The position numbers and the translations under genes were made by a program. The notes below the pieces were generated by a model. It did not search any database. It was given only the letters and a program-made list of their open reading frames with translations, and was not told the origin of the DNA. Source: Opacimonas sp964559075 (GTDB lineage: Bacteria; Pseudomonadota; Gammaproteobacteria; Enterobacterales; Alteromonadaceae). Taken from it: a stretch of DNA of 35,409 nt. The stretch is taken from the NCBI GenBank assembly GCA_964559075.1, contig CAZLGJ010000010.1:1-35409 (forward strand), in the 5' to 3' direction. Positions 1-8,855 of the stretch are shown one piece after another (position 1 is the stretch's first letter; the number at the start of each line of letters is the position of its first letter).

Positions 1-179
1 TGTCATCCCCACTACGACAACACGCCAATTTAGAAAAAGAAATCATGCTGGTTGGACAATATAATAAGTTTGAAATTTGGGGCGCCGCACAATGGCAGCA
101 ACAGATTGAAGACGATATTGCCCTAGAACAAACCGGTGAATATACGGCATCAGAACGCTTACAGGATTTCTCAATATGA
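1..179 (+). CDS. mraZ: MraZ, transcriptional regulator of the dcw cluster (3' end only)
   Basis: This is the C-terminal part of MraZ, the AbrB-fold DNA-binding protein encoded first in most dcw clusters, which binds repeats upstream of its own operon. The open frame enters from the window edge (first full codon at base 3) and stops at 177-179. The translation contains SLRQHA near its start, MLVGQ-N-KFE-W in the middle and SERLQDFSI at the end, matching the well-known C-terminus of gammaproteobacterial MraZ. The stop overlaps the rsmH start in an ATGA arrangement, as in intact clusters. The promoter and operator region lies outside the window. Identification is secure; only the last 58 or so residues are visible. 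Confidence 0.93.
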   Translation, partial: SSPLRQHANLEKEIMLVGQYNKFEIWGAAQWQQQIEDDIALEQTGEYTASERLQDFSI

Positions 180-1108
180 ATCAATCAGCGCACTTATCCG
201 TATTGTATCAAGAATCACTTGATGCGCTGGCCATTCGTGAAGATGGTATTTACATTGACGCCACCTTTGGTCGAGGCGGTCATAGCCGTGGAATTTTGGA
301 GCGGCTATCGCTACCAGGCCAGTTGATAGGCTTCGATCGCGACCCAAGTGCTATTGAGCATGCTAAAGCTCATTTCACACAACCCAATTTTAGTATTGTA
401 CACAGCGCTTTTGCGGCTATGACGGCAGTCCCTGAGGTTCAGCAATACACAGGTAAAGTCAACGGAATCCTAATGGACTTAGGGGTGTCATCGCCACAAC
501 TTGACGAGCCTTTACGCGGGTTTAGTTTTATGCGTGACGGTCCACTTGATATGCGTATGGACACATCGCAAGGGCTTACGGCAGCCCAGTGGTTAGCAAC
601 TGCTGAGGAACAAGATATTAGCCAAGTTATCAAGGAATTTGGTGAAGAAAAATTTGGTAAGCGTATTGCGCATGCCATTGTGCAAACGCGTCAGCACACG
701 GCGATCACGAGCACTTTGCAGTTGGCCCAAATCGTTACTGACGCGATGCCGGTAAAAGATAAATTTAAGCATCCCGCCACTCGTACTTTTCAAGCCATTC
801 GCATGTACATCAATAGCGAGTTAGAGCAGGTGCGCGCTGGATTAAAAGCTGCAGTTGACATGTTAGAGCCTGGCGGGCGCTTAGCCGTAATCAGCTTTCA
901 CTCTTTGGAAGATCGCTTAGTTAAACGTTTTATGAAAGAGCAATCACGCGGCAAACAAGTGCCCGCGAACCTGCCGATTACCCAAGCTGAGATAGATGCT
1001 GATAAAGTGTTGCGTTTAGTTGGTCGAGCAATTAAAGCGGGGCCTGATGAGCTGGCGAATAATCCACGCTCACGAAGCGCCGTGCTGCGGATTGCGGAGA
1101 AGCTGTGA
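176..1108 (+). CDS. rsmH: 16S rRNA (cytosine(1402)-N(4))-methyltransferase RsmH
   Basis: RsmH (MraW) methylates N4 of C1402 in the ribosomal P site using S-adenosylmethionine. The 310-residue product has the usual family length. Visible signatures are the SAM-binding DATFGRGGHSRGIL segment at about residues 28-41, GFDRDP at about 52-57, MDLGVSSPQLD at about 99-109, and ISFHSLEDRLVKRFM in the C-terminal third. Its ATG overlaps the mraZ stop, so translation is probably coupled. Its TGA stop at 1106-1108 overlaps the ftsL start. Placement between mraZ and ftsL is the standard dcw position. Nothing looks truncated or unusual. Confidence 0.97.
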   Translation: MNQSAHLSVLYQESLDALAIREDGIYIDATFGRGGHSRGILERLSLPGQLIGFDRDPSAIEHAKAHFTQPNFSIVHSAFAAMTAVPEVQQYTGKVNGILMDLGVSSPQLDEPLRGFSFMRDGPLDMRMDTSQGLTAAQWLATAEEQDISQVIKEFGEEKFGKRIAHAIVQTRQHTAITSTLQLAQIVTDAMPVKDKFKHPATRTFQAIRMYINSELEQVRAGLKAAVDMLEPGGRLAVISFHSLEDRLVKRFMKEQSRGKQVPANLPITQAEIDADKVLRLVGRAIKAGPDELANNPRSRSAVLRIAEKL

Positions 1109-1416
1109 TGTTACAAATGCAGCTGCTCAATACCGTTGTGCAGGATATTTTTAAATACCCGTTGCGCAACCTGTTGTATGTGCTGGTCATGCTCAGTGCG
1201 TTTGCGGTTATCTTAGTTACTCATGAAAACCGCGATGTATCGCGACAGCTTGAAGCGCTGTTGCAGCAACAGGACGAGTTAGACGTTGAGTGGCGTCACT
1301 TGATTTTGGAGCAAAGTGCGCTGACTGAACACAATCGCATTGAGGCGTTGGTGGAAAACAAACTCAATATGCGCCGCCCCACACCAAGCGAAGAAGTGGT
1401 AGTGAGGATCGAATGA
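1108..1416 (+). CDS. ftsL: Cell division protein FtsL
   Basis: FtsL is a small bitopic divisome protein that, with FtsB and FtsQ, forms the complex regulating FtsWI activation. The product is about 102 residues. It has a short cytoplasmic segment, one membrane helix at about residues 20-38 (LLYVLVMLSAFAVILV), then a periplasmic coiled coil rich in Gln, Glu and Leu, ending in the conserved region with LNMRRPTPSEEVV. I place the start at the ATG at 1108, which shares a base with the rsmH stop (TGATG); a GTG at 1105 is possible. The last bases overlap ftsI as ATGA. Sequence conservation in this family is low, so position, length and topology carry the call. Confidence 0.92.
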   Translation: MLQMQLLNTVVQDIFKYPLRNLLYVLVMLSAFAVILVTHENRDVSRQLEALLQQQDELDVEWRHLILEQSALTEHNRIEALVENKLNMRRPTPSEEVVVRIE

Positions 1417-3137
1417 GTCAACGCACGCATGCAAAGAAAAAACGTCACCCGACCTTTCAATCTTGGCGCTATTTGGTCGTCATGGTTGGCATTGTCTTAG
1501 TCTTCACTGGGCTAGGCACCCGCGCGGCCTATATTCAGGTTATTGAACCCGATCAATTAATTAAACAAGGTGATTATCGCACTAAGCGAGTGCGCAATAT
1601 GCCGGCGCATCGAGGTTTGATTGTCGATCGACACGGTGAAGAGCTGGCGGTCAGTATTCCCGTGCGAGCAATTTATGCCGACCCCAAAATCATTGCCGAA
1701 AAGAATGGCCTTGCAGATGCCCGTCGCTGGTCAGCGCTGGCAAACGTGTTGCAAACAGACGTAGACACTCTGATCAAGCGCGTTAGTAACCCTAAACGCC
1801 GCTTTGTTTATCTGCAGCGACAGGTGACTCCAGCGATGGCGGAGTATGTCAATGAACTGGGGATCCCCGGTATTTATTTACGCAACGAGTCGCGCCGCTA
1901 TTACCCTGCAGGAGAAGTTAGCGCCCATGTCATTGGCTTTACCAATGTGGATGACAAAGGTATCGAAGGTATTGAATACCTATATGATGACCACTTAACG
2001 GGTAAACCTTCGTCACGTACGATTCGGCGCGATGGCCGTGGTAGGCAAGTTGAGGTAATTAAAGAGCAGGCTGGACAAAAAGCCAAAGATTTGCAGCTCA
2101 CTATTGATCAGCGTATTCAAGCACTTGCTTATCGCGAGATTAAAAAAGCATTGACCATGTACCAAGCAAGTTCGGCATCGGCTATCGTGGTTGATGTTGA
2201 AACATCAGAAGTACTCGCCTTGGTAAATGGCCCTTCGTACAACCCCAACAATCGCAGTAATATTGGTTCGCACCGCGTACGCAACCGCGTAGTGACGGAC
2301 GCTTTTGAGCCGGGCTCGGTAATTAAACCGCTAGCCATCTTGAGTGCGTTAGAGTTTGGTACAGTGACGCCTGAAGAAACAATTAATACCCACCCAGGCT
2401 GGATGCGCCTTGGTGGCAGCCGCGTCCAAGACCCAAAAAATCTCGGCGAAGTGGATTTGCGTACCATCATTCAAAAGTCCAGCAACATGGGGACCTCTAA
2501 GTTAGCACTGTCGGTCCCGCGCGAATTTTTGCTCGACACTTATTACAACATGGGGTTGATGAGTGAAACCGGGATGAACCTGCTCGGGGAAAGTAACGGC
2601 ATTTTTCATGAACGCAGTCGCTGGTCAGATTTTGAGTTAGCAACCTTGTCATTTGGTTACGGCATTAGCGTCACAACGGCGCAGATTGCTCGTATGTATA
2701 CGATTTTGGCCAACGGTGGCATAAACCGTGAATTGAGCGTCATCAAAGATGGTTTGCAGCGTCATGCTGAGCCAGTGTTTAGTACGGAAACGACTCAGCA
2801 GGTCTTGGAAATGATGGAAAGTGTGACCCAAGATGAGGGCTCAGGCACGCGTGCAGCGATTAAAGGCTACCGTGTGGCGGGAAAAACGGGTACATCCCGT
2901 AAGGCAGTTGCTGGCGGTTATGGTGAAGAATACGTCAATATATTTGCTGGGATTGCGCCAGTATCTGACCCGCAATTGGTGGTCGTAGTGCTGATCAATG
3001 AGCCAGGCGGTGATTTGTATTATGCGGGCGACACGGCAGCGCCAGTGTTTGGCAATATCATGAGTGGGGCATTGCAATTACTAAATGTCGCGCCTGATGA
3101 TACCCAACATACGCGCAGTATTGCACGACAACATTAA
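1413..3137 (+). CDS. ftsI: Septal peptidoglycan transpeptidase FtsI (PBP3)
   Basis: FtsI is the class B penicillin-binding protein that crosslinks septal peptidoglycan in complex with FtsW. The 574-residue protein has a cytoplasmic basic tail and one membrane anchor at about residues 20-42. A PBP dimerization domain follows (AHRGLIVDRHGEELAVS at about 68-84), and then the transpeptidase domain. Catalytic motifs are visible: SVIK with Ser302 as nucleophile, Ser356-Ser-Asn358 (SxN), and KTG at 491-493. Length is close to the 588 residues of the E. coli protein. It starts inside the end of ftsL. Downstream, only 17 bases separate it from murF, whereas murE normally follows ftsI. Confidence 0.97.
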   Translation: MSQRTHAKKKRHPTFQSWRYLVVMVGIVLVFTGLGTRAAYIQVIEPDQLIKQGDYRTKRVRNMPAHRGLIVDRHGEELAVSIPVRAIYADPKIIAEKNGLADARRWSALANVLQTDVDTLIKRVSNPKRRFVYLQRQVTPAMAEYVNELGIPGIYLRNESRRYYPAGEVSAHVIGFTNVDDKGIEGIEYLYDDHLTGKPSSRTIRRDGRGRQVEVIKEQAGQKAKDLQLTIDQRIQALAYREIKKALTMYQASSASAIVVDVETSEVLALVNGPSYNPNNRSNIGSHRVRNRVVTDAFEPGSVIKPLAILSALEFGTVTPEETINTHPGWMRLGGSRVQDPKNLGEVDLRTIIQKSSNMGTSKLALSVPREFLLDTYYNMGLMSETGMNLLGESNGIFHERSRWSDFELATLSFGYGISVTTAQIARMYTILANGGINRELSVIKDGLQRHAEPVFSTETTQQVLEMMESVTQDEGSGTRAAIKGYRVAGKTGTSRKAVAGGYGEEYVNIFAGIAPVSDPQLVVVVLINEPGGDLYYAGDTAAPVFGNIMSGALQLLNVAPDDTQHTRSIARQH

Positions 3138-3154
3138 CAACAAGAGTATTAGTC

Positions 3155-4567
3155 ATGATTGAATTACGTTTACAAGACATCATTGATAATATTGGCGCAA
3201 CCTGTTCGCAGTCACCGGAACTGGTGGTAACGGGGATCAGTACCGATACCCGCAGTCTTCAGCCTGGGGATTGTTTTGTGGCGCTAGTTGGGCCCAATTT
3301 TAACGGTCATGCCTTTATCAATGAAGCACGCCAAAAAGGCGCTGTAGCGGTCATTGTTAGTGAACCTAGTCAAACCCATATCCCCGAATTATTAGTCGCA
3401 GATACCAAATTGGCCTTAGGTCAACTTGGCGCTTATGTCAAAGCGCGCGTCAACCCTAAAACCATTGGGATCACCGGTAGCTCTGGCAAAACGACTGTAA
3501 AAGAAATGACTACGGCAATTTTGCAACAGTGCGGCAGCGTGCTGGCGACAAACGGAAACTTTAACAACGATATTGGTGTCCCGCTAACGCTACTTCGCCT
3601 TGAGTCCCACCATGAATATGCCGTCATTGAGATGGGCGCTAATCACATGGGTGAAATTGCCTACACAACTAACTTAGTCAAGCCCGATGTGGCGACAATT
3701 GTCAATGCAGCCGCTTCACATTTAGAGGGCTTTGGCAGTGTGTTTGGCGTAGCGCGTGCCAAAGGCGAAATTTTTAAAGGCCTGCCGCAGGACGGCGTCG
3801 CTATTCTCAATAAAGACGATCAATTCCACGACTTTTGGCAAGGTAAATTAGATAACGAGTTTGTTTACTCGTTTTCGCTCAACAGTGCGCCAGGCGAAGG
3901 AGCAGACTATACCGCCAGTCAAGTTGGTTTAGCCTATGACGGCTGTGCCCATTTTATCATGCACACGCCCATTGGTGAGATGAATATTCAGCTCACGCAA
4001 CCGGGGATGCACAACGTTGGCAATGCCTTACTCGCCGCTGCGCTTGCCATCAATGTAGGGGCAAGCTTAGAAAACATTCGCGATGGCCTAGCTACCATGA
4101 CCAATGCCGGACGTCGATTAGCGGTCAAGCAGTTATCGGAGCAGGTACGCCTTATCGACGATTCGTATAACGCTAACGTGGCATCTGTAAATGCGGCGAT
4201 AGATTTGTTGGGTGCTTATCAAGGCATTACGGTACTGGTGCTGGGAGATATGGCTGAGCTGGGCGATAAAGCTCGTCATTATCACGAACAGGTTGGCGAA
4301 TACGCCCAACAACAAGGCATACAATACCTCTACACTCTAGGTGTATTGAGTCAATCAGCCAGCGATGTATTTGGCAATGAAGGTCGTCACTTTAGCGATG
4401 TGGATACGTTACTGGCAGCATTGCATGAAGTGCTCGAACATCGCGATGAGGATATCACTATCCTCGTTAAAGGCTCCCGCTCCTCAAGAATGGAGCGCGT
4501 GGTTGAAGCCATGGAGGATTCTCCTGTGGGAAAGCTTGATAGGTCGTTTGGAGCAATCGCATGTTGA
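3155..4567 (+). CDS. murF: UDP-N-acetylmuramoyl-tripeptide--D-alanyl-D-alanine ligase MurF
   Basis: MurF adds D-Ala-D-Ala to UDP-MurNAc-tripeptide in the cytoplasm, completing the pentapeptide used by MraY. The 470-residue product shows an N-terminal substrate-binding domain (TGISTDTRSLQPGDCFVAL), a P-loop GITGSSGKTT at about 105-114, the MurF-typical NNDIGVPLTLLRL, and EMGANHMGEIA followed by SHLEGFGS. The C-terminal domain includes DDSYNANVASV. These features separate it from MurC, MurD and MurE. It follows ftsI directly with a weak ribosome site (AAGAG at 3142-3146). It is the only Mur ligase gene in this cluster: murE is missing immediately upstream. The 3' end overlaps mraY by 7 bases. 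Confidence 0.96.
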   Translation: MIELRLQDIIDNIGATCSQSPELVVTGISTDTRSLQPGDCFVALVGPNFNGHAFINEARQKGAVAVIVSEPSQTHIPELLVADTKLALGQLGAYVKARVNPKTIGITGSSGKTTVKEMTTAILQQCGSVLATNGNFNNDIGVPLTLLRLESHHEYAVIEMGANHMGEIAYTTNLVKPDVATIVNAAASHLEGFGSVFGVARAKGEIFKGLPQDGVAILNKDDQFHDFWQGKLDNEFVYSFSLNSAPGEGADYTASQVGLAYDGCAHFIMHTPIGEMNIQLTQPGMHNVGNALLAAALAINVGASLENIRDGLATMTNAGRRLAVKQLSEQVRLIDDSYNANVASVNAAIDLLGAYQGITVLVLGDMAELGDKARHYHEQVGEYAQQQGIQYLYTLGVLSQSASDVFGNEGRHFSDVDTLLAALHEVLEHRDEDITILVKGSRSSRMERVVEAMEDSPVGKLDRSFGAIAC

Positions 4568-5643
4568 TTTGGTTAAGTGATTGGCTAATGCAGTTAGATG
4601 TTGGGTTTAGCGTACTCAACTATTTGACTTTACGCGCCATCACTGCCGCTCTAACGGCCTTAATTTTGTCTATTATGATTGGTCCTCGCATGATCCGAGC
4701 CTTGCAGCGGCTGCAAATTGGACAGACGGTGCGCGATGATGGTCCCGAATCCCATTTACAAAAAATGGGCACGCCAACCATGGGCGGCACCCTGATCTTA
4801 TTTGCAATTACTTTAAGTACGCTACTGTGGGCCGATTTGACCAATGAATATGTTTGGGTGACCCTAGCTATCTTATTGGGTTACGGCATCGTAGGCTTTG
4901 TCGATGACTATCGCAAAGTGGTGCGTAAGGACGCCAAGGGCTTGATTGCCAGATGGAAGTATTTTTGGCAAACCGTCATTGCTTTAGTCGTGGCTGTTTA
5001 CCTATATTGGTCAGCCTCAACGCCGGAACAAACCCAGCTGGTCGTGCCGTTTTTTAAAGACGTGATGCCCCAGTTGGGCTTGATGTTCATTGTCTTGGTG
5101 TATTTTACTGTGGTAGGCACCAGCAATGCGGTTAATTTGACTGATGGCTTAGACGGACTAGCAATAGTACCCACTATTTTAGTGGCAGGCGCACTGGCGA
5201 TTTTTGCCTACGCGACTGGCAATGTAAATTTCTCAGAGTATTTGCACATCCCGCATATTCCGCAGGCCAGTGAACTCGTTATTGTCTGCGCCGCTATATT
5301 TGGCGCAGGTTTGGGCTTTTTGTGGTTCAACGCCTATCCGGCATCGGTGTTTATGGGTGATGTGGGTTCGTTGGCGCTCGGTGGTACCCTAGGGATCATT
5401 GCGGTATTGGTAAGACAAGAAATCGTGCTGGTGATTATGGGCGGTATTTTTGTGATTGAAACACTGTCGGTAATTTTGCAGGTAGGTTCGTACAAGCTGC
5501 GCAAAAAACGCATATTTCGCATGGCGCCCATTCACCATCATTTTGAGCTAAAAGGCTGGCCTGAGCCTAAAGTGATCGTCCGTTTTTGGATTATATCATT
5601 GTTGTTAGTACTGGTGGGCTTAGCCACCTTAAAATTAAGGTAA
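4561..5643 (+). CDS. mraY: Phospho-N-acetylmuramoyl-pentapeptide-transferase MraY
   Basis: MraY transfers phospho-MurNAc-pentapeptide from UDP to undecaprenyl phosphate, making lipid I at the inner membrane. The product is 360 residues, the same length as the E. coli enzyme, and is strongly hydrophobic with about ten membrane segments. Diagnostic motifs are GTPTMGG (cytoplasmic loop, about residues 64-70), GFVDDYRK with the metal-binding aspartates, NAVNLTDGLDGLA, and APIHHHFELKGWPE near the C-terminus. Its ATG lies within the end of murF. It ends 7 bases before ftsW; the AAGG just before its stop can serve as the ftsW ribosome site. murD, normally the next gene, is absent. Confidence 0.97.
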   Translation: MLIWLSDWLMQLDVGFSVLNYLTLRAITAALTALILSIMIGPRMIRALQRLQIGQTVRDDGPESHLQKMGTPTMGGTLILFAITLSTLLWADLTNEYVWVTLAILLGYGIVGFVDDYRKVVRKDAKGLIARWKYFWQTVIALVVAVYLYWSASTPEQTQLVVPFFKDVMPQLGLMFIVLVYFTVVGTSNAVNLTDGLDGLAIVPTILVAGALAIFAYATGNVNFSEYLHIPHIPQASELVIVCAAIFGAGLGFLWFNAYPASVFMGDVGSLALGGTLGIIAVLVRQEIVLVIMGGIFVIETLSVILQVGSYKLRKKRIFRMAPIHHHFELKGWPEPKVIVRFWIISLLLVLVGLATLKLR

Positions 5644-5650
5644 GTCAGAC

Positions 5651-6895
5651 ATGCAGCTCAGTCTCCGCGATTTATTTCAAGCCCAACACGATTCGCCGAC
5701 CACGGTGGAGTATGATCGCGGCTTGTTATTTGTGGCACTGGCACTGTTGTCATTGGGGATTGTGATTGTCGCTTCAGCGTCAATACCAGAGGGAATTGCA
5801 AAATTTAACAACCCCTATCACTTTATTATTCGGCATTTGATTTTCGTTTGTCTAGCTGTGGTTGCTGGATTCATGGCACTGACGGTACCGATTCGCATCT
5901 GGCACGAATATAGCGCCTTGTTATTAGGAGTCGCCCTGCTACTCTTAGTGGCAGTATTATTTATTGGCTATTCGGTCAATGGTGCACAGCGCTGGATCCG
6001 CATCGGGCCAATTAATGTGCAGGCGGCAGAGCCAGCAAAATTATTTTTCTTTGCTTTTTTTGCCAGTTACTTGGTTCGTCGTAACGAACAAATTCAGGAG
6101 AGTTGGCGCGGGATCATCAAACCTATCGTCATGCTCATAGTACTGGCATTCTTGTTAGCGCAGCAGCCTGATTTGGGCACTATCATCGTCATGTTTGTGA
6201 CCACGTTCGCCGTGATGTTTCTCGGTGGCGCAAATTTTAAAAACTTTTTTGCAGTGGTCATCGGTGGTTTGGTTTTAATCGTGCTCATGATCATTTCCAA
6301 GGAGTACCGGATGCGACGGATTGAGGCTTTTTTGGATCCATGGGCTGACCCCTTTGGCACTGGCTATCAATTAACGCAGTCACTCATGGCTTACGGCCGC
6401 GGTGACTGGTTTGGTCAAGGCTTGGGTAACAGCCTACAAAAACTCAGCTTTTTACCTGAAGCGCATACCGACTTTATCGTGGCGATTTTTGCCGAAGAAC
6501 TCGGGTATGTCGGTGTACTGCTATTATTGGGATTAATGTTCACACTGGTCTTTAAAGCAATGCGTTTAGGCAATCATTGTCTGCAAGTTAAATTGCCATA
6601 CCATGGCTACCTTGCTTATGGCATTGGCATTTGGTTTTGTTTTCAAACGCTCGTCAACATTGGTGGCAGCGCAGGCATGATCCCCTCAAAAGGCTTGACA
6701 TTACCCTTGGTAAGTTATGGCGGTTCGAGTCTCATTATTATGGCGATTACAGTAGCGACGCTGGTGCGCATTGATTTTGAATACCGTTCTACTGCACGCG
6801 CCAAACAAGCGTCACATAAGCAAAGCAAAACCAAAAGCGCATCGAGTTCAAGTAAGCAAGCCTCTGCAGAGAATGAGGAGGCTGTTGATGCCTAG
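5651..6895 (+). CDS. ftsW: Septal peptidoglycan glycosyltransferase FtsW
   Basis: FtsW is the SEDS-family polymerase that builds septal glycan strands from lipid II together with FtsI. The 414-residue protein has about ten membrane helices. Family motifs include the loop NGAQRWIRIGPINVQAAEPAK, PEAHTDFIVAIFAEELG (substrate and metal region) and GLTLPLVSYGGSSL near the C-terminus. It ends in a hydrophilic tail of about 30 residues rich in Lys, Ser, Gln and Ala. The SEDS family also contains RodA, but the position between mraY and murG makes FtsW the right call. The last 8 bases overlap murG. Confidence 0.96.
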   Translation: MQLSLRDLFQAQHDSPTTVEYDRGLLFVALALLSLGIVIVASASIPEGIAKFNNPYHFIIRHLIFVCLAVVAGFMALTVPIRIWHEYSALLLGVALLLLVAVLFIGYSVNGAQRWIRIGPINVQAAEPAKLFFFAFFASYLVRRNEQIQESWRGIIKPIVMLIVLAFLLAQQPDLGTIIVMFVTTFAVMFLGGANFKNFFAVVIGGLVLIVLMIISKEYRMRRIEAFLDPWADPFGTGYQLTQSLMAYGRGDWFGQGLGNSLQKLSFLPEAHTDFIVAIFAEELGYVGVLLLLGLMFTLVFKAMRLGNHCLQVKLPYHGYLAYGIGIWFCFQTLVNIGGSAGMIPSKGLTLPLVSYGGSSLIIMAITVATLVRIDFEYRSTARAKQASHKQSKTKSASSSSKQASAENEEAVDA

Positions 6896-7931
6896 GATTG
6901 TCATCATGGCCGGCGGCACCGGCGGGCACATTTTTCCAGGACTGGCGATTGCGGAAGCACTAAAGCAACAAGGTTGGGATGTTCACTGGCTAGGCACTGC
7001 TGACCGCATGGAAAGCCGTATTGTTCCAGAACACGGTTATCCACTGCACACCATCACCGTCAGTGGCGTTAGAGGTAACGGCTTCAAACGCTTACTAAAA
7101 ACACCTTTGATGTTGCTCAAAGCAGTTACGCAGGTGCGCAAATTATTGGCGGAGCTAAAGCCAGATGCAGTGCTTGGCATGGGGGGCTATGCCAGTGGGC
7201 CTGGTGGCTTAGCTGCGAAAATGGCCAATATCCCTTTGTATGTACACGAACAAAACGCTGTATTTGGTATGACCAACAGATTTTTATCTAAAATAGCAAC
7301 ACGCGTGTTTACCGGTTTTGACTATGCGCAACCACAATACACGTTTACCGGTAACCCCGTGCGCCAAGGACTGTTGGCAGTGACGCCGTTAGCACAACCT
7401 ATTACGGGGACGGTGCTGATTGTCGGAGGCAGTTTAGGGGCCCAAGTATTTAATCAACAGTTGCCCAACTTACTCAAAGGCCTGGGGATAACGGCAATTA
7501 CGCATCAATGCGGTCAAAATAATCACACCGTGGTTGAAGCTGCATATAGCGAGGCCGATTATCAGGACACGCAACTGACCGTATGTGAATTTATCGATGA
7601 TATGACCGCGGCTTATCAAGCACACGAAGTCATCATTTGTCGTGCAGGTGCACTGACGGTCTCAGAAGTGGCGGCGACGGGACGAGTGGCAATATTTGTT
7701 CCACTACCACATGCCGTAGATGATCACCAAACCAAAAACGCTGAGAGCTTGAGCCGGGCAGGTGCTGCTATCACGGTAGCGCAAACCCAGCTAGCACAAG
7801 TGCGTGATGAGCTAGCGCAGTTATTGCAACAACCTGAGCAAGTCGTGAAGATGGCGCAACTCGCCAAAGAGCAAGCCCGTGGCGATGCCACACACACTAT
7901 CTGTGATGTCATTTGTAGAGAGGTAGCATGA
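6888..7931 (+). CDS. murG: UDP-N-acetylglucosamine--lipid I GlcNAc transferase MurG
   Basis: MurG adds GlcNAc to lipid I on the cytoplasmic membrane face to give lipid II (GT28 family). The product is 347 residues, close to the 355 of E. coli. Motifs are GGTGGHIFPGLAIA at residues 9-22, GMGGYASGPGG in the N-terminal domain, HEQNAVFG, and in the C-terminal domain GGSLGAQ, CRAGALTVSEVAA and PLPHAVDDHQTKNA for nucleotide-sugar binding. I chose the ATG at 6888, just inside ftsW and preceded by GAGGAGG; the open frame extends further upstream but only as ftsW overlap. Its stop overlaps ddl as ATGA. murC, which usually follows, is missing. Confidence 0.97.
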   Translation: MPRIVIMAGGTGGHIFPGLAIAEALKQQGWDVHWLGTADRMESRIVPEHGYPLHTITVSGVRGNGFKRLLKTPLMLLKAVTQVRKLLAELKPDAVLGMGGYASGPGGLAAKMANIPLYVHEQNAVFGMTNRFLSKIATRVFTGFDYAQPQYTFTGNPVRQGLLAVTPLAQPITGTVLIVGGSLGAQVFNQQLPNLLKGLGITAITHQCGQNNHTVVEAAYSEADYQDTQLTVCEFIDDMTAAYQAHEVIICRAGALTVSEVAATGRVAIFVPLPHAVDDHQTKNAESLSRAGAAITVAQTQLAQVRDELAQLLQQPEQVVKMAQLAKEQARGDATHTICDVICREVA

Positions 7932-8827
7932 AAGTAGCAGTATTACTAGGCGGCGACTCGGCCGAACGCGAAGTCTCTCTAGCGTCGGGGCAAGCCGTAT
8001 GCGAAGCACTCGCCCAAGCAGGCATTGAGCATATTGCGTTTGACCCATCAGAACGGGCACTGAGCGAGCTGCTGGCAGAAAATATTACGCTGGCCCTGAT
8101 AATGTTACATGGACGTGGTGGTGAAGATGGTACGGTGCAAGGCGCCCTAGAGTACCTTAAAATTCCCTATACCGGTTCTGGCGTGTTGGGCTCCGCATTG
8201 GCGATGGACAAAATACACACAAAAGAAATTTGGCGCTCCCAAGGATTACCAACGCCAAGATTTGCGCGCATCAAAGCGCCGTTAACCGCGGCACAAGCAG
8301 CAGATAAAATACAGGACATTGGGCCTGTGCTCATGGTGAAGCCAGCCAGAGAAGGTTCGAGCATTGGCATGGCCAAAGTCGATGAACCAAGTGCGTTAGC
8401 TACTGCGGTAGAGCACGCCCTAACCTTAGATGATGAAGTATTGTTAGAGCGATATGTTCAAGGCCAGGAATATACAGTCAGTATTCTTGGGGACGGGGCA
8501 TTGCCAAGTATTCGTATGTCGACGCCGCATGATTTTTATGATTACGCAGCCAAATATCAGGACAATACCACTGAGTATTTTTGTCCTAGCGGCCTAAATG
8601 ATGCTGATGAGGCTCGCATCGGTGAGCTAGCGCTTGCTGCGTTTACTGGCGTGTCGGCAACAGGGTGGGGACGTGTAGACATTATGCGATCCGAAGATGG
8701 TGCTTTTCAGTTATTAGAAGTCAACACAGTCCCGGGGATGACCGCCAAAAGCTTAGTGCCTAAGGCAGCTGCGCAAGCGGGCATGGATTTTGGCTCGCTG
8801 GTACGTGCAATTATTGCCACGGTTTAG
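7928..8827 (+). CDS. ddl: D-alanine--D-alanine ligase (Ddl)
   Basis: Ddl makes the D-Ala-D-Ala dipeptide used by MurF, with ATP. The 299-residue ATP-grasp protein shows VAVLLGGDSAEREVSL at the N-terminus, LHGRGGEDGTVQG, YTGSGVLGSALAMDK, and KPAREGSSIGM in the ATP-binding loop. The C-terminal LLEVNTVPGMT includes metal-binding residues. The length is close to E. coli DdlB (306). The ATG is embedded in the murG stop, with the ribosome site GAGAGG inside the murG end. This tight junction argues that the absence of murC is not a simple break at this point. Confidence 0.97.
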   Translation: MKVAVLLGGDSAEREVSLASGQAVCEALAQAGIEHIAFDPSERALSELLAENITLALIMLHGRGGEDGTVQGALEYLKIPYTGSGVLGSALAMDKIHTKEIWRSQGLPTPRFARIKAPLTAAQAADKIQDIGPVLMVKPAREGSSIGMAKVDEPSALATAVEHALTLDDEVLLERYVQGQEYTVSILGDGALPSIRMSTPHDFYDYAAKYQDNTTEYFCPSGLNDADEARIGELALAAFTGVSATGWGRVDIMRSEDGAFQLLEVNTVPGMTAKSLVPKAAAQAGMDFGSLVRAIIATV

Positions 8828-8855
8828 CCGGTAATTGGCGAGCGAGAAGTTGAGA

